From assembly GCF_001509485.1 (NCBI RefSeq), contig NZ_LLZI01000225.1, positions 1 through 58,876 on the forward strand: a stretch of 58,876 nt of DNA, written 5' to 3'. A program made the position numbers and the translations under genes. This DNA comes from Streptomyces sp. NRRL F-4489. GTDB taxonomy: Bacteria; Actinomycetota; Actinomycetes; Streptomycetales; Streptomycetaceae. A model generated the notes under the pieces. It saw only the letters and a list, made by a program, of their open reading frames with translations. It did no database searches and had not been told where the DNA came from. Shown here piece after piece: positions 34,229 to 42,441 of this stretch (position 1 is the stretch's first letter; each line of letters starts with the position of its first letter).

Positions 34229-35407
34229 CTACCTTCTCCGGCTGACGGCGGCGATGCCGGCCGTCACCAACTCGGTGACCAGCGTGGCGACCTGGCCGAC
34301 GGGGAGCGATGAGGCTATCGCCAACTCGCCGAGGGTGGAGGTCCGTCCCTCGGTGAGGCGTTTGGCCACGGGACGGGCCGGAGCGGCGAACGTCCACTGC
34401 TGGCCGCCTGCGTTCAGGATCACCCGGCCGTCGCTGTCCACGTCGTACCACGCGCCGGAGGCGGTGAGGCGGACGTGCAGGTGTTCGTCGGCGGGGACGC
34501 CACTGACGAACGGCAGAGACGGCGCCGGACGACCCGGATCCATCGTTCCCCGGGCGCGGAGGAACTCCTCGATCACCCCGTCGTGGAGCGCCGCGGTGAA
34601 CTCCTCCCGTAACGCCGCCACATGGATTGCCTGTTGCTCTGGGGAAGCAAGGCGGGGCAGGTTGGCGCGGACGGTCGCCGAAGCTCGGAGCTGGTCTGCC
34701 AACCAGGAGAGCAGGTCGGCTCCGGTGGTGGGTTTCAGCCCGCAGGTCAGGTGAAGGGACCGGCCCTCGGTGGCAGCGACGGAGTGCCACCAGCCGCGCG
34801 GGAGGTAGAGCATGTCGCCTGCGCGGAGGACGATCTCGGCCACCGGTTCACCGCGGGGTGGGTGGGGTGCCTCGACATCGATACGGAGTGGGTCGACGCG
34901 GGTGGGCTGATGGATCTTCCACCGCTTGGCGCCTTCGGCTTGGACGACCACCACATCGTGGTCATCGAAGTGGAGGCCGAACCCCTCCTTCGCGGTCCAC
35001 GACGCGTAGAGGTTGACCTGCACGTCGGTACGCAGGTGCCGTTCGAGGGCCACGGCGAAGCGCTCCACCCCGCGATGCAGCGCGTCGACGGCGTCCAGGA
35101 CGAGCGACGCGCCCTCGTCGAGGTGGCGGTGGAGACTGCCCGGCTCGATGCGGTGCCACACGGTGTGGCGCTTGGAGACCACGGGGTGGGTGTACGCGTG
35201 CTGGGCAACCTGCGCGCCGTCGTTGAACAACCGCAACCGCGGAGGTTCGAGGCGGTGCCGGGCGATGATCTCGTTGAGGTCGTCCCAGGTGAACAGCTCG
35301 GAGAAGTCGGCGACCTGGGGCCAGAGGCGGTACGTGCGGCCGAACGCCTCGGCGGGGAAAACCCCGCCGAGGCTCCGGACCGCCGCGGTGATGGCGGTCA
35401 TGGTCAT
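34229..35407 (-). CDS. JmjC/cupin Fe(II) 2-oxoglutarate oxygenase
   Basis: 392 residues of the ROX/YcfD-MINA53 type. Iron ligands are visible in GLHFDDHDVVVVQ (His146, Asp148) and GWWHSV (His208); the KRWKIHQP basic patch lies between them. The C-terminal 150 residues, EEFTAALHDGVIEEFLRARG and TEGRTSTLGELAIASSLPVGQVATLVTELV, form the dimerisation and winged-helix part of this family. Such enzymes hydroxylate Arg, His, Asp or Asn of peptides and ribosomal proteins. The gene starts 15 bases after the 33-residue peptide gene, suggesting that peptide is its substrate. Confidence 0.88.
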   Translation of the reverse strand: MTMTAITAAVRSLGGVFPAEAFGRTYRLWPQVADFSELFTWDDLNEIIARHRLEPPRLRLFNDGAQVAQHAYTHPVVSKRHTVWHRIEPGSLHRHLDEGASLVLDAVDALHRGVERFAVALERHLRTDVQVNLYASWTAKEGFGLHFDDHDVVVVQAEGAKRWKIHQPTRVDPLRIDVEAPHPPRGEPVAEIVLRAGDMLYLPRGWWHSVAATEGRSLHLTCGLKPTTGADLLSWLADQLRASATVRANLPRLASPEQQAIHVAALREEFTAALHDGVIEEFLRARGTMDPGRPAPSLPFVSGVPADEHLHVRLTASGAWYDVDSDGRVILNAGGQQWTFAAPARPVAKRLTEGRTSTLGELAIASSLPVGQVATLVTELVTAGIAAVSRRR

Positions 35408-35422
35408 CTTCTGCGGCTCCGA

Positions 35423-35524
35423 TCAGTCGTTGCCGTCGCCCTTGCCGGTGCCGCCCCCGTCGCTCAGGCGGTCCTGGGTACGGGCGTCCTTCACCGTGCG
35501 CTTCGAGAGGATCAGCTTGGCCAT
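35423..35524 (-). CDS. 33-residue candidate RiPP precursor
   Basis: A complete small gene, ATG at 35524 with AGAAGGGAG about 6 bases upstream, encoding MAKLILSKRTVKDART followed by QDRLSDGGGTGKGDGND. The first half looks like a charged amphipathic leader, the end is a Gly/Asp/Asn-rich core. It is the first gene of the tight operon with the JmjC oxygenase and the APH kinase. No Cys is present, so lanthionine rings are unlikely; Thr, Ser, Asp and Asn side chains are available for hydroxylation or phosphorylation. Not matched to any known precursor family by eye. Confidence 0.72.
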   Translation of the reverse strand: MAKLILSKRTVKDARTQDRLSDGGGTGKGDGND

Positions 35525-36015
35525 TTCGTACTCCCTTCTCTCTTTTCGGTTCTCCCGCCGAGGTTTCGGCGGGAAGTCGTGTGAGTGCCTGCGGCACGCT
35601 GTCGGTGCCTGGAACGGAGACCGCGGGGGGGCAGGGCATGAGCGCCGCCGTTCTGGACGACCAGCGCCGTGGCGGCCTTTCGCTGGGCCCCTGGGGTTAC
35701 GCGGCTCAGATACCGGTGAAAGAGCAGCACTCAACGGGCCAGGGCCTGGAGGCGGTGGGCCGCCGAGACCAGGCCGTTGCGGCCGTGATGTCGGCTCGGA
35801 GCTGGTCGCTGCCGGGACCTTCGGCGGGCACGGGCGGAGCGGTGCGAGCGATAGCCACGGTGCGGCTCCTCGAAGACGGGGTGGTCGTCACCGCCGCCTG
35901 GGGCGAGGGGAGGCCGGCCGTGTGCGGCCCCTGGCGGCTTGAGAAGAGTCAACCGCCGAGCGGAGGGGCAGATCCGCAAACGGTTTGCGAGGTCGCAAAC
36001 CCCTTGCGGCTGAGC
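35525..36015. other. Region upstream of the peptide operon, no confident gene
   Basis: Several open frames overlap here, none convincing. One on the plus strand from 35641 reads SARSWSLPGPSAGTGG and VRLLEDGVVVTAAWGEGRP and has fair codon bias, so a degraded gene is possible. The region should contain the peptide operon promoter. Confidence 0.4.
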
Positions 36016-37344
36016 TCAGTTGACGGGCACACCGGCCCGGGCGGCGAAGGTCCGCACGCCAGGAAGGCTTCGGTCGTGGCGGAGCAGACTGCCGGCGAGG
36101 TCCTTGACCGCGCCGCGCCGGATCTCCTGCGGCGCGGCCTGCTCGGCAGCCAGCAGGGCCCGGTAGCACTGCGCCGGCTTGCCCCACTGGTCGAAGCAGC
36201 GGGCCACGTCGATGAAGAACCGCCCCTGCCGCTCCGGCGTCGGCAAGGCGCTGGGGTCGATGGTCCTGGCCAGGTCGATCGCCTGCCCGGCATCCCCGAG
36301 CAGGTAGTGAACGGAGAGCTGGTGCAGCCGTACCTGCTGGACGCCGGTGTCGGTGCGGGCCTCGGCGGCCGCACTCCCGGCTCGCGCGGTCTCAGTGGCT
36401 TCGCCGATCAGGGCCCGCGCGGTCTGCCGGTCGCCCATCTTCGCCGCCGTGTACGCGGCGGTCGCCAGCAGTGAACTCCCCGCGGCCAGCCGCGCCGATT
36501 CCGGGGTGCTGCGGTCGGCCTGCACGTCCTGTGCGGCTCGGACGGCGATGTCGGTCGCGCGGGCGAGGTGGCCCTGGCGTCGCCAGGCGCTGGAGACCAT
36601 CCGGTGGGCCTCGGCGATCGTCAGCGCATCCCCTCCTCTGCGCGCGGAATTCAGTGCACGGTCGGCGGTGATCGCCACGAGTCCGTCCTCACCGAGCTTG
36701 ATGCACAGGCGGGCCGCGATATTGTACAGGTCGGCGACTGCCGTGGCCGACAATTCTGCTGGTCGGAGGGCTTGAGCCTGGGCGATCTGCCCGGGCAGCA
36801 CCCGGGCCAGGAGGTCGTAGCGGGCGGCCCGGAAGTGCGCACGGGATTCCCTCACGGCAGCAGCGACGCCGACCGGTGACACATCGCTGCCCTCGGGGAC
36901 GCGGGCTGTGCCGTAGAGGAGGAGGTCTTCCAGCGGTGCGAGCGTGCTGGCCTCGGCCGGGGTGGCGGTGGTCAGGGGAGAAGCGAAAACCACCGCCGCA
37001 GCGGCCAGAAGTTCACGGCGTCGCACGGGGTCGTCAGCCTCCTCCGGACCAAGATTGCGGCCCACCCTAGCGGAGGCCGACGCGGAGGAAGACGGGCGAC
37101 GAGCCGATGCCGACGGCTGCCCGGGCGGCGGCGCGGCCCCCAGGAGTTCGGGCAGCGGAATACCCAGAACGTCAGAAATATGGCGCAGCGTCTCCAGGCT
37201 GTTCACCGGGATCACGTCCCGCTCGACCTGGGACACCCAGCTTTCCGACTTCTCGATCATTGCGGCCAGGTCCCGCTGCGGCCACCCTTTGCGCCGGCGG
37301 CCCTTGGCGATCAATTTCCCGAGCGTCAGTTCGTTCCCGGCCAC
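36016..37344 (-). CDS. XRE regulator with TPR-like sensor domain
   Basis: 442 residues. N-terminal HTH: LIAKGRRRKGWPQRDLAAMIEKSESWVSQVERDVIPVNSLETLRHISDVLGIPL. A linker (RRRELLAAAAVVFA) leads to a helical-repeat domain, with ALTIAEAHRMVSSAWRRQGHLARATDIAVRAA and RLHQLSVHYLLGDAGQAIDLART. The GTG at 37344 (AGNELTLG) is chosen; an upstream ATG at 37386 adds a non-conserved stretch. It lies directly upstream of the peptide operon on the same strand and may control it. Confidence 0.82.
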   Translation of the reverse strand: MAGNELTLGKLIAKGRRRKGWPQRDLAAMIEKSESWVSQVERDVIPVNSLETLRHISDVLGIPLPELLGAAPPPGQPSASARRPSSSASASARVGRNLGPEEADDPVRRRELLAAAAVVFASPLTTATPAEASTLAPLEDLLLYGTARVPEGSDVSPVGVAAAVRESRAHFRAARYDLLARVLPGQIAQAQALRPAELSATAVADLYNIAARLCIKLGEDGLVAITADRALNSARRGGDALTIAEAHRMVSSAWRRQGHLARATDIAVRAAQDVQADRSTPESARLAAGSSLLATAAYTAAKMGDRQTARALIGEATETARAGSAAAEARTDTGVQQVRLHQLSVHYLLGDAGQAIDLARTIDPSALPTPERQGRFFIDVARCFDQWGKPAQCYRALLAAEQAAPQEIRRGAVKDLAGSLLRHDRSLPGVRTFAARAGVPVN

Positions 37345-37525
37345 TGGGTAAGCCCCCGAGGTTCCGTATCCCGACCGCGTGAGCAAGCCAGGGTACTTGT
37401 GCGGGAACTCCCGCTGTAGAGGGCAACGGGTCGACGCGCCTTGCCCAACACGCGCCGCCCCGTACGCCAGTTGGATGACCCGTTGCGGCTGAGCCGCGAG
37501 GGCCGCAAAGCGGCCCGGACCGTCC

Positions 37526-38284
37526 CTAAGCCTCGATGTCGTACTCGAGCACGTACGCCGACGAGTCCAGGATCATCTCGTTGACCTCCACCGCACGACC
37601 GCCCTCCGCGAACGCCGTGCGCACGATGACGATCACCGGCGTACCGGCCCCCAGCCGCAACCGCTCCGCCTCCTCCCGCGACGGCATCCGACTGCGGATC
37701 TCCTCCCTGAAACGAACCGGCCGATAGCCCAGTTCCGCGAGCCGCGCGTAAATCCCGCCAGGCCCGGTGTCCTCCCGAGCGATCGCCGAACCGGCCACGA
37801 CCTCCACCGGTAGGAAACTCCGCGCCAGCAGCACCGGCTTCCCGTCCAGCACGAACCGCCGACTGCGCACGCACGCCGCCTCGCCCGCCCCGATGCCCAG
37901 CACCTCCGCGACGCCCGCCGGCGCCGGCCCCTCGCTCACGGCGACCTGGTCCACGACCAGCTCCCGCTCCCCCACCTCATCCGCCCAGACCGACCGGCCT
38001 TCGCCCCACCCATCCCGCGCCAGCCGCTGGACCCCACGCCGCCGCAATGGCCGGAACTCGCGGACGAAGACGCCCGCGCCCTTGCGCGCCTCCGCGACAC
38101 CTTCGTTCTGGAGGACGCCCAGCGCTTGGCGGGCGGTCATCCGCGCGACCTGGTACGTGGCCATCAGGTCGTTCTCGCCGGGCAGTCGATCACCGGGGCC
38201 GTACTCGCCCGCCTTGATCGCCTCTTTCAATTCCTCGGCAATGCGCTGGTACTTCGGCCGACGACCATCGCCCCTGGCGGTCAT
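37526..38284 (-). CDS. GntR/HutC-family regulator
   Basis: 252 residues. wHTH: PKYQRIAEELKEAIKAGEYGPGDRLPGENDLMATYQVARMTARQALGVLQNEGVAEARKGAGVFV, and a HutC/UTRA ligand domain with RSRRFVLDGKPVLLARSFLPVEVV and ELGYRPVRFREEIRSRMPSREEAERLRL. The ATG at 38284 follows GAGGAGGG. The perfect operator 75 bases upstream is shared with the divergent small-gene operon. Regulators of this subfamily are common in integrative elements. Confidence 0.88.
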   Translation of the reverse strand: MTARGDGRRPKYQRIAEELKEAIKAGEYGPGDRLPGENDLMATYQVARMTARQALGVLQNEGVAEARKGAGVFVREFRPLRRRGVQRLARDGWGEGRSVWADEVGERELVVDQVAVSEGPAPAGVAEVLGIGAGEAACVRSRRFVLDGKPVLLARSFLPVEVVAGSAIAREDTGPGGIYARLAELGYRPVRFREEIRSRMPSREEAERLRLGAGTPVIVIVRTAFAEGGRAVEVNEMILDSSAYVLEYDIEA

Positions 38285-38358
38285 ACGCCCTCCTCTCTGA
38301 TCTCTGGACACCCTAGTCCGCATGTTCGTTCCGGCAGCAGGTACTCACACGCAGGGAT

Positions 38359-38396
38359 GACTTCTCTAGAGATGGCTTGTCATCTCTAGAGAAGTC
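38359..38396. promoter_or_regulatory. Divergent operator, 16-base perfect inverted repeat
   Basis: GACTTCTCTAGAGATG (38359-38374) and CATCTCTAGAGAAGTC (38381-38396) are exact reverse complements separated by 6 bases. Each arm also contains the 10-base palindrome TCTCTAGAGA, so two regulator dimers could bind. It sits between gntR and the genes at 38529-39091. Confidence 0.85.
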
Positions 38397-38528
38397 GGGC
38401 TTCACTTGGTGACGAAACGAGAGCCGGTATCGACCCGTTGCGCCGGACCAGCTCTGTTCGCCTATGCACAAGGCTCCTGCGGCGAACGAAACGGGGGCGG
38501 GGCCTTCTACTGCACGGAGGTTGACCAC

Positions 38529-38735
38529 GTGCTTCCCATCATTGGAAAGATCGTCGAAGCGGTGCTGTGCCGGTTACTGCCCGCCCAGGGCCGCCACCGG
38601 GCGGTGGCCCCGCTCCCGGCTGAACGGCGCGTGCGCCGCTTGCATCGCGGTCGGCGGCGGGAGTTGTGGCTGGTGATTCACGGAATCGACGTCGGGCCAC
38701 AGGGGCTCCATGGGACGGAGGTGGTGGCGCGATGA
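38529..38735 (+). CDS. Small protein, GntR-controlled operon, first gene
   Basis: 68 residues from GTG with GGAGG 8 bases upstream. A hydrophobic start LPIIGKIVEAVLCRLL is followed by a very basic stretch (RHRAVAPLPAERRVRRLHRGRRREL). Family unknown. Overlaps the next ATG by 4 bases. Confidence 0.6.
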   Translation: MLPIIGKIVEAVLCRLLPAQGRHRAVAPLPAERRVRRLHRGRRRELWLVIHGIDVGPQGLHGTEVVAR

Positions 38736-39091
38736 ACCCGGTGGATGACGCGCGGCTGTTGCCGTGGAGGACTCCGGAAGGGAAGCCGTGCTATCTGCTG
38801 GATGGGGATGGCACCGGGTACGTGTCCCGGCTTGCCGACAAGGTGGAGGCGGAGCAGATGCGGGCGGCGGCCGCGCTCCTCGAGGAGTCGGGGCGGGTGC
38901 TCGAGGAGCGGATGTGGACGCCCGGGGAAATCCACCTGCTGGCCGTGGAGTTGACTGCGCACCTGGCGAAAGTGCATCGCGTTTCGGAGAGCCGGGGGGC
39001 GCGGCTGCGGCGGTTGGAGGACTGCCTGAACGCGGATGACTCGGAGGCCCTGGACGCGCCGGAACAGCTGGGCGAGGTGAAGGACGCGTAG
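38732..39091 (+). CDS. Conserved hypothetical protein, GntR-controlled operon, second gene
   Basis: 119 residues: LLPWRTPEGKPCYLLDGDGTGYVSRLADKVEAEQMRAAAALLEES, MWTPGEIHLLAVELTAHLAKVHRVSESRGARLRRL. Largely helical, soluble. Seen in Streptomyces next to GntR genes, function unassigned. Confidence 0.72.
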   Translation: MNPVDDARLLPWRTPEGKPCYLLDGDGTGYVSRLADKVEAEQMRAAAALLEESGRVLEERMWTPGEIHLLAVELTAHLAKVHRVSESRGARLRRLEDCLNADDSEALDAPEQLGEVKDA

Positions 39092-39117
39092 GCGGTGGTG
39101 CGTGCGGCGCGGGCGCG

Positions 39118-40290
39118 TCAGGCGGTCGCCAGGCGCACCTCGTGGCGGGTGGCGGGGCCTTCGGGGTGGATGTGGAGGCGGAGACGGTCGAGGGTGGGGC
39201 GGCCGGCGGATACGTACTGGGCGTGGGCGCGGGTGACCTCGTCCCAGAGGTTGCGGGGGCCGTACTGGGAGACGGCGAAGGTTGTTGTCCGGTGGCCGTC
39301 GTAGTCGACGCTTGCCCAGCTTGTGGCCTGGTCGTCGGCCAGCCAGAGGCGGGTGTGGGCCCCGGTGCCGGGGCCGGGGCCGTCCGGCTCGGTGTCCCAG
39401 GAGTGCCAGACGCCGGGGACGGAAAGGCCCACGTATGCCTGGGCGTTGAGGTCGTTGCCGGCGACGGACCAGGGGGAGAGGCGGGTGGTGGAGCGTTCGG
39501 GGGTCTGGCCGGGGCGGAGGACGTCGCGGTGGAGTTCGATGTCCACTTGTTGCGACCGGATCAGCATGAAGGAGCCGTAGGGGGCGAGGAAGCCCTCGGC
39601 CGTGCCGTCCGGCTGCTTGGTGGCGATGAGGGTGCCGTAGTTGCACCAGGCGGTGTCCCAGGGGGTGACGATGCGGCCGCCCGTCGCGGTCTGGTCCAGC
39701 CAGGGGCGCGGTACGGTCCGGACGGCGCAGGTGGCGATGATCGCGTCGTACGGGGCCGCCGGCGGCCAGCCCTCCGCCCCGTCCGCGCACCGTACGGACG
39801 GCCGGTGGCCGCTGGTCCGCAGGGCGCGCTCGGCACGGTGGATCAGGTCCGGGTCGATGTCGACGGAGGTCACGTTCTCGGACCCGTAGAGGTGGGAGAG
39901 AAGCGCGGCGTTGAAGCCGGTGCCGGTGCCGATCTCCAGCACCCGTTGGCCCGGCCGGGCTTCGAGGGCCCTCAGCATGCGGATGACCATGCTGGGCATG
40001 GAGGCGGAGGAGGAGGGGATGAGGTCCCCATCGGGGAGCTCGGTGAACTGGGTGACGAGGGGGGCGTCGCGGTAGGCCGCGTGCCACCAGCGTTCGGGGT
40101 CCTGTGCGCGGTCGCACGGTTCGTAGCCGCCGTTGCCGTCGCGCAGCCAGAGGAGGGGTGGCAGGAAGAGGTGGCGGGGGGCGGCGTGGAGGGCCGCGCG
40201 CAGGGGGGCGGGGACGGGGGCGCCCAGGTGGTCGGCGATCTGCTGCAGGAGGTCGCCGAGCGCCGCGTCGAGCGCGGTGCAGGGGTTCAA
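39118..40290 (-). CDS. PIMT-like SAM methyltransferase
   Basis: 390 residues. SAM motif VLEIGTGTGFNAALLSHLYGSENVTSVDIDPDLI and the post-I LPDGDLIPSSSASMPSMVIRMLRAL are like protein-L-isoaspartate methyltransferases. A long C-terminal extension follows (AQAYVGLSVPGVWHSWDTEPD, VSQYGPRNLWDEVTRAHAQY). Substrate may be a peptide rather than damaged protein. The only usable start is a TTG at 40290; an upstream stop prevents ATG or GTG alternatives, so a frameshift near the start is possible. Confidence 0.82.
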   Translation of the reverse strand: MNPCTALDAALGDLLQQIADHLGAPVPAPLRAALHAAPRHLFLPPLLWLRDGNGGYEPCDRAQDPERWWHAAYRDAPLVTQFTELPDGDLIPSSSASMPSMVIRMLRALEARPGQRVLEIGTGTGFNAALLSHLYGSENVTSVDIDPDLIHRAERALRTSGHRPSVRCADGAEGWPPAAPYDAIIATCAVRTVPRPWLDQTATGGRIVTPWDTAWCNYGTLIATKQPDGTAEGFLAPYGSFMLIRSQQVDIELHRDVLRPGQTPERSTTRLSPWSVAGNDLNAQAYVGLSVPGVWHSWDTEPDGPGPGTGAHTRLWLADDQATSWASVDYDGHRTTTFAVSQYGPRNLWDEVTRAHAQYVSAGRPTLDRLRLHIHPEGPATRHEVRLATA

Positions 40291-40651
40291 CGGATCTACT
40301 TCGGCTGCGGCGGCGGAGCGGGCTCCGGGGGCGGGATGGGCCGGCCGGGCTGCTGTCCGTCATCTCCGATCGGGGAGCGGTGTTTTCCCACAGTGCGCCT
40401 CCTTCGTCATATGCCAGGCGATCGGAGTGTAGGGACTTCGGCGGCCCCGGCGGCAGGGCGCGCGGCGGGCTGCCCCGCGCCCCCTTGGGCATCCGCGGGG
40501 TTCCCCACCCGAATGGCGAGGGGGCCGGGGCTGCGGGACGGTCGTTAGAGGTGACGGCCCACGGGCCGCCAGCCGTCCACGGCCGTTCGGGCGGTCGGTC
40601 GACCGGTTACGCGGTCGGCCGGTCGGCCGGGCCCAGTATCAGGAGCGCGCC
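40291..40651. other. Intergenic, nothing convincing
   Basis: Between two divergent genes. A 16-codon minus-strand frame (ATG at 40410) is open but has no supporting signals. Repetitive GGTCGG-type bases occur near 40600. Confidence 0.35.
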
Positions 40652-41128
40652 ATGCCGAAGATCATTCCCACCCTGTGGTTCGACACGCAGGGGCTGGAGG
40701 CCGCCGAGTTCTACTGCTCGGTGTTCCCGCATTCGCGGATCACGAACGTCACGCACTACACCGAGACCGGCCCGCGCCCGGCCGGGACCGTGCTGACCGT
40801 CGAATTCGAGCTGGACGGCCAGGAGTTCACCGCGCTCAACGGCGGGCCGGAGTTCACCTTCTCCGAGGCCGTCTCGCTGTCCGTCACCTGCGACGGGCAG
40901 GAGGAGATCGACCGCTACTGGGCCGCGCTGTCCGAGGGCGGCCAGGAGGGGCCGTGCGGCTGGCTCAAGGACCGCTACGGGCTGTCCTGGCAGATCGTGC
41001 CGGGCGGAATGGCGGGGATCCTCAACGATCCGGACCGGGCGCGGGCGGCGCGCGCGATGGCGGCCGTGATGGGGATGACGAAGCTCGACGTCGCGGCGAT
41101 CAAGGCCGCGGCGGACGGGGAGGGTTGA
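40652..41128 (+). CDS. PhnB-type VOC protein
   Basis: 158 residues, 3-demethylubiquinone-9-methyltransferase-like/PhnB fold. IIPTLWFDTQGLEAAEFYCSVFPHSRITNV, VEFELDGQEFTALNGGPEFTFSEAVSLSVTCDGQEEIDRYW, GGQEGPCGWLKDRYGLSWQIVP and an Ala/Lys-rich tail are standard. No catalytic function is established. Confidence 0.9.
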   Translation: MPKIIPTLWFDTQGLEAAEFYCSVFPHSRITNVTHYTETGPRPAGTVLTVEFELDGQEFTALNGGPEFTFSEAVSLSVTCDGQEEIDRYWAALSEGGQEGPCGWLKDRYGLSWQIVPGGMAGILNDPDRARAARAMAAVMGMTKLDVAAIKAAADGEG

Positions 41129-41249
41129 GGGGACCGCGGAGGGGCGGGCGCGGCGGCCCCGGCCCCGCGCGCGGCGGCCCCGGCCCAGCTCCCGCGTGCG
41201 GCGGGCGGAGTGGCCGCGTTCCGGCCGCCGCGCCCGCCTGGAAGCGTCG

Positions 41250-41471
41250 TCAGCCCAGGGCCAGCCAGGCCGCGCCGGCCACCACCACGAGGGCCACGAT
41301 CACGCCGACGATCAGGCCCACCCGCGGGCCCGAGGACGCCGCCTGCGGCGCGGGCGCGCGGCGGCCGCCCGGCTGCGGGGTGCCGCCCTCGTCGACGAAG
41401 GCTTTGAACATCTGCGTGCTGCCCGCCGGGTCGTAGTTGCCGTCGGCCTGGTGCTGCGGGTTGGTCGCCAT
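41250..41471 (-). CDS. Small C-terminally anchored protein
   Basis: 73 residues. Polar head MATNPQHQADGNYDPAGSTQMFKAF, Pro/Gly linker and one C-terminal helix RVGLIVGVIVALVVVAGAAWLAL. Tail-anchored topology. No family recognised; conserved look. Confidence 0.7.
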   Translation of the reverse strand: MATNPQHQADGNYDPAGSTQMFKAFVDEGGTPQPGGRRAPAPQAASSGPRVGLIVGVIVALVVVAGAAWLALG

Positions 41472-41938
41472 GGGGAAGGACCCTAGCGAACCCGCGCCGG
41501 GCGGGCATCCCTGGGGACGTATCCTGCGCGCGCGTGCGCGGGAGGGCGGTGCGCCGTACGCCGGCTGCCGTGACGCAGCGCCGACGCGGCGGCCACGGTG
41601 CGCGAGCGGATGCCGGTGTGCGCGGGCGGCCACGTGCGCGGCGGCGCCGGACACGTACGCGGTCGGGCCGGCACGCGTACGCGGTGAAACGTGACGCGTA
41701 CATGGCGTGAGCAGCGTAGTAGGAGGCGGCCACCTCTCGCGGCCACCCCCACCCGTCCGACCAGCGCATTTAACACCATTAAGGGCAATCGTTGACGCGC
41801 CCATGGCGCACCCTTTGCAGCTTCCATACCCACACCGACCCCGAGATCGTTTGCCTTCAGCAACCAACTATGGTTATGGTTGCCTTAAGCAACAAATAGG
41901 CGCGAAGGTTGCGCAGGTGAAGAGGCGTGGAGGAGCCG
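41472..41938. promoter_or_regulatory. Divergent region with paired MarR operators
   Basis: Two copies of TTGCCTTMAGCAAC, at 41851-41864 and 41880-41893, 29 bases apart; each is a TTGC/GCAA dyad, the second extended to GTTGC...GCAAC. They precede marR and should bind it. The left 300 bases have repeated CGTACGCGGT-type sequence and no gene. Confidence 0.65.
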
Positions 41939-42421
41939 GTGGCCGCTCGCAGTCAGTACGAAGAGCTGGCCCGGCAACTCAGCGCCATCGGGGCCGTCAA
42001 GCGCGAAATGGGGCGGATCCTGCCCCAGGACTGCCCGCCGGCGTCGGCCGGGGTGCTCACGCTCCTCGACCGGCACGGCGAGATGCGGATGAGCCAGCTG
42101 GCCGAGCTGCTCGCGATCGACATGTCGGTGACCAGCCGGCACGTCGCCCACGTCGCCGAGCGCGGCTGGATCGAGCGGGAGCCCGATCCGGCGGACAAGC
42201 GGTCGCGGCTGCTCCGGCTGACCCCGAGCGGGAGAGAGCTCCTCGCCGAGCTCTCCGAGCGCTACACCCAGACGCTCGCCCGGTACCTGGACGACTGGAC
42301 CGACACCGACGTCGGCCACCTCATCGAACTGCTCGCCAGGCTCCGTACGAGCTTCGGCGACTGCCGTACCCGGGCTCACCACGACTCCCCCGCCACCACC
42401 CGTGCCCCCGCAGCAGGATGA
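41939..42421 (+). CDS. MarR-family regulator
   Basis: 160 residues from GTG 41939 with GGAGGA just upstream; GTG 41927 is an alternative. SAIGAVKREMGRILPQDCPPASAGVLTLLDRHGEMRMSQLAELLAIDMSVTSRHVAHVAERGWIEREPDPADKRSRLLRLTPSGRELL is a full winged HTH with its wing. It ends 20 bases before the MFS fusion gene and is expected to regulate it as part of the same operon. Confidence 0.9.
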   Translation: MAARSQYEELARQLSAIGAVKREMGRILPQDCPPASAGVLTLLDRHGEMRMSQLAELLAIDMSVTSRHVAHVAERGWIEREPDPADKRSRLLRLTPSGRELLAELSERYTQTLARYLDDWTDTDVGHLIELLARLRTSFGDCRTRAHHDSPATTRAPAAG

Positions 42422-42441
42422 AAAGGAAGTAAAGGAACTAC

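Noticed and set aside
35641..36010. Plus-strand gene upstream of the peptide operon
   Set aside because: Codon bias is fair only over part of it, no ribosome site and it runs on antisense into the XRE gene; at best a remnant.
40363..40410. Short peptide frames before the PIMT-like gene as a second precursor
   Set aside because: The 16-codon frame has no ribosome site, and the other runs into the methyltransferase out of frame.
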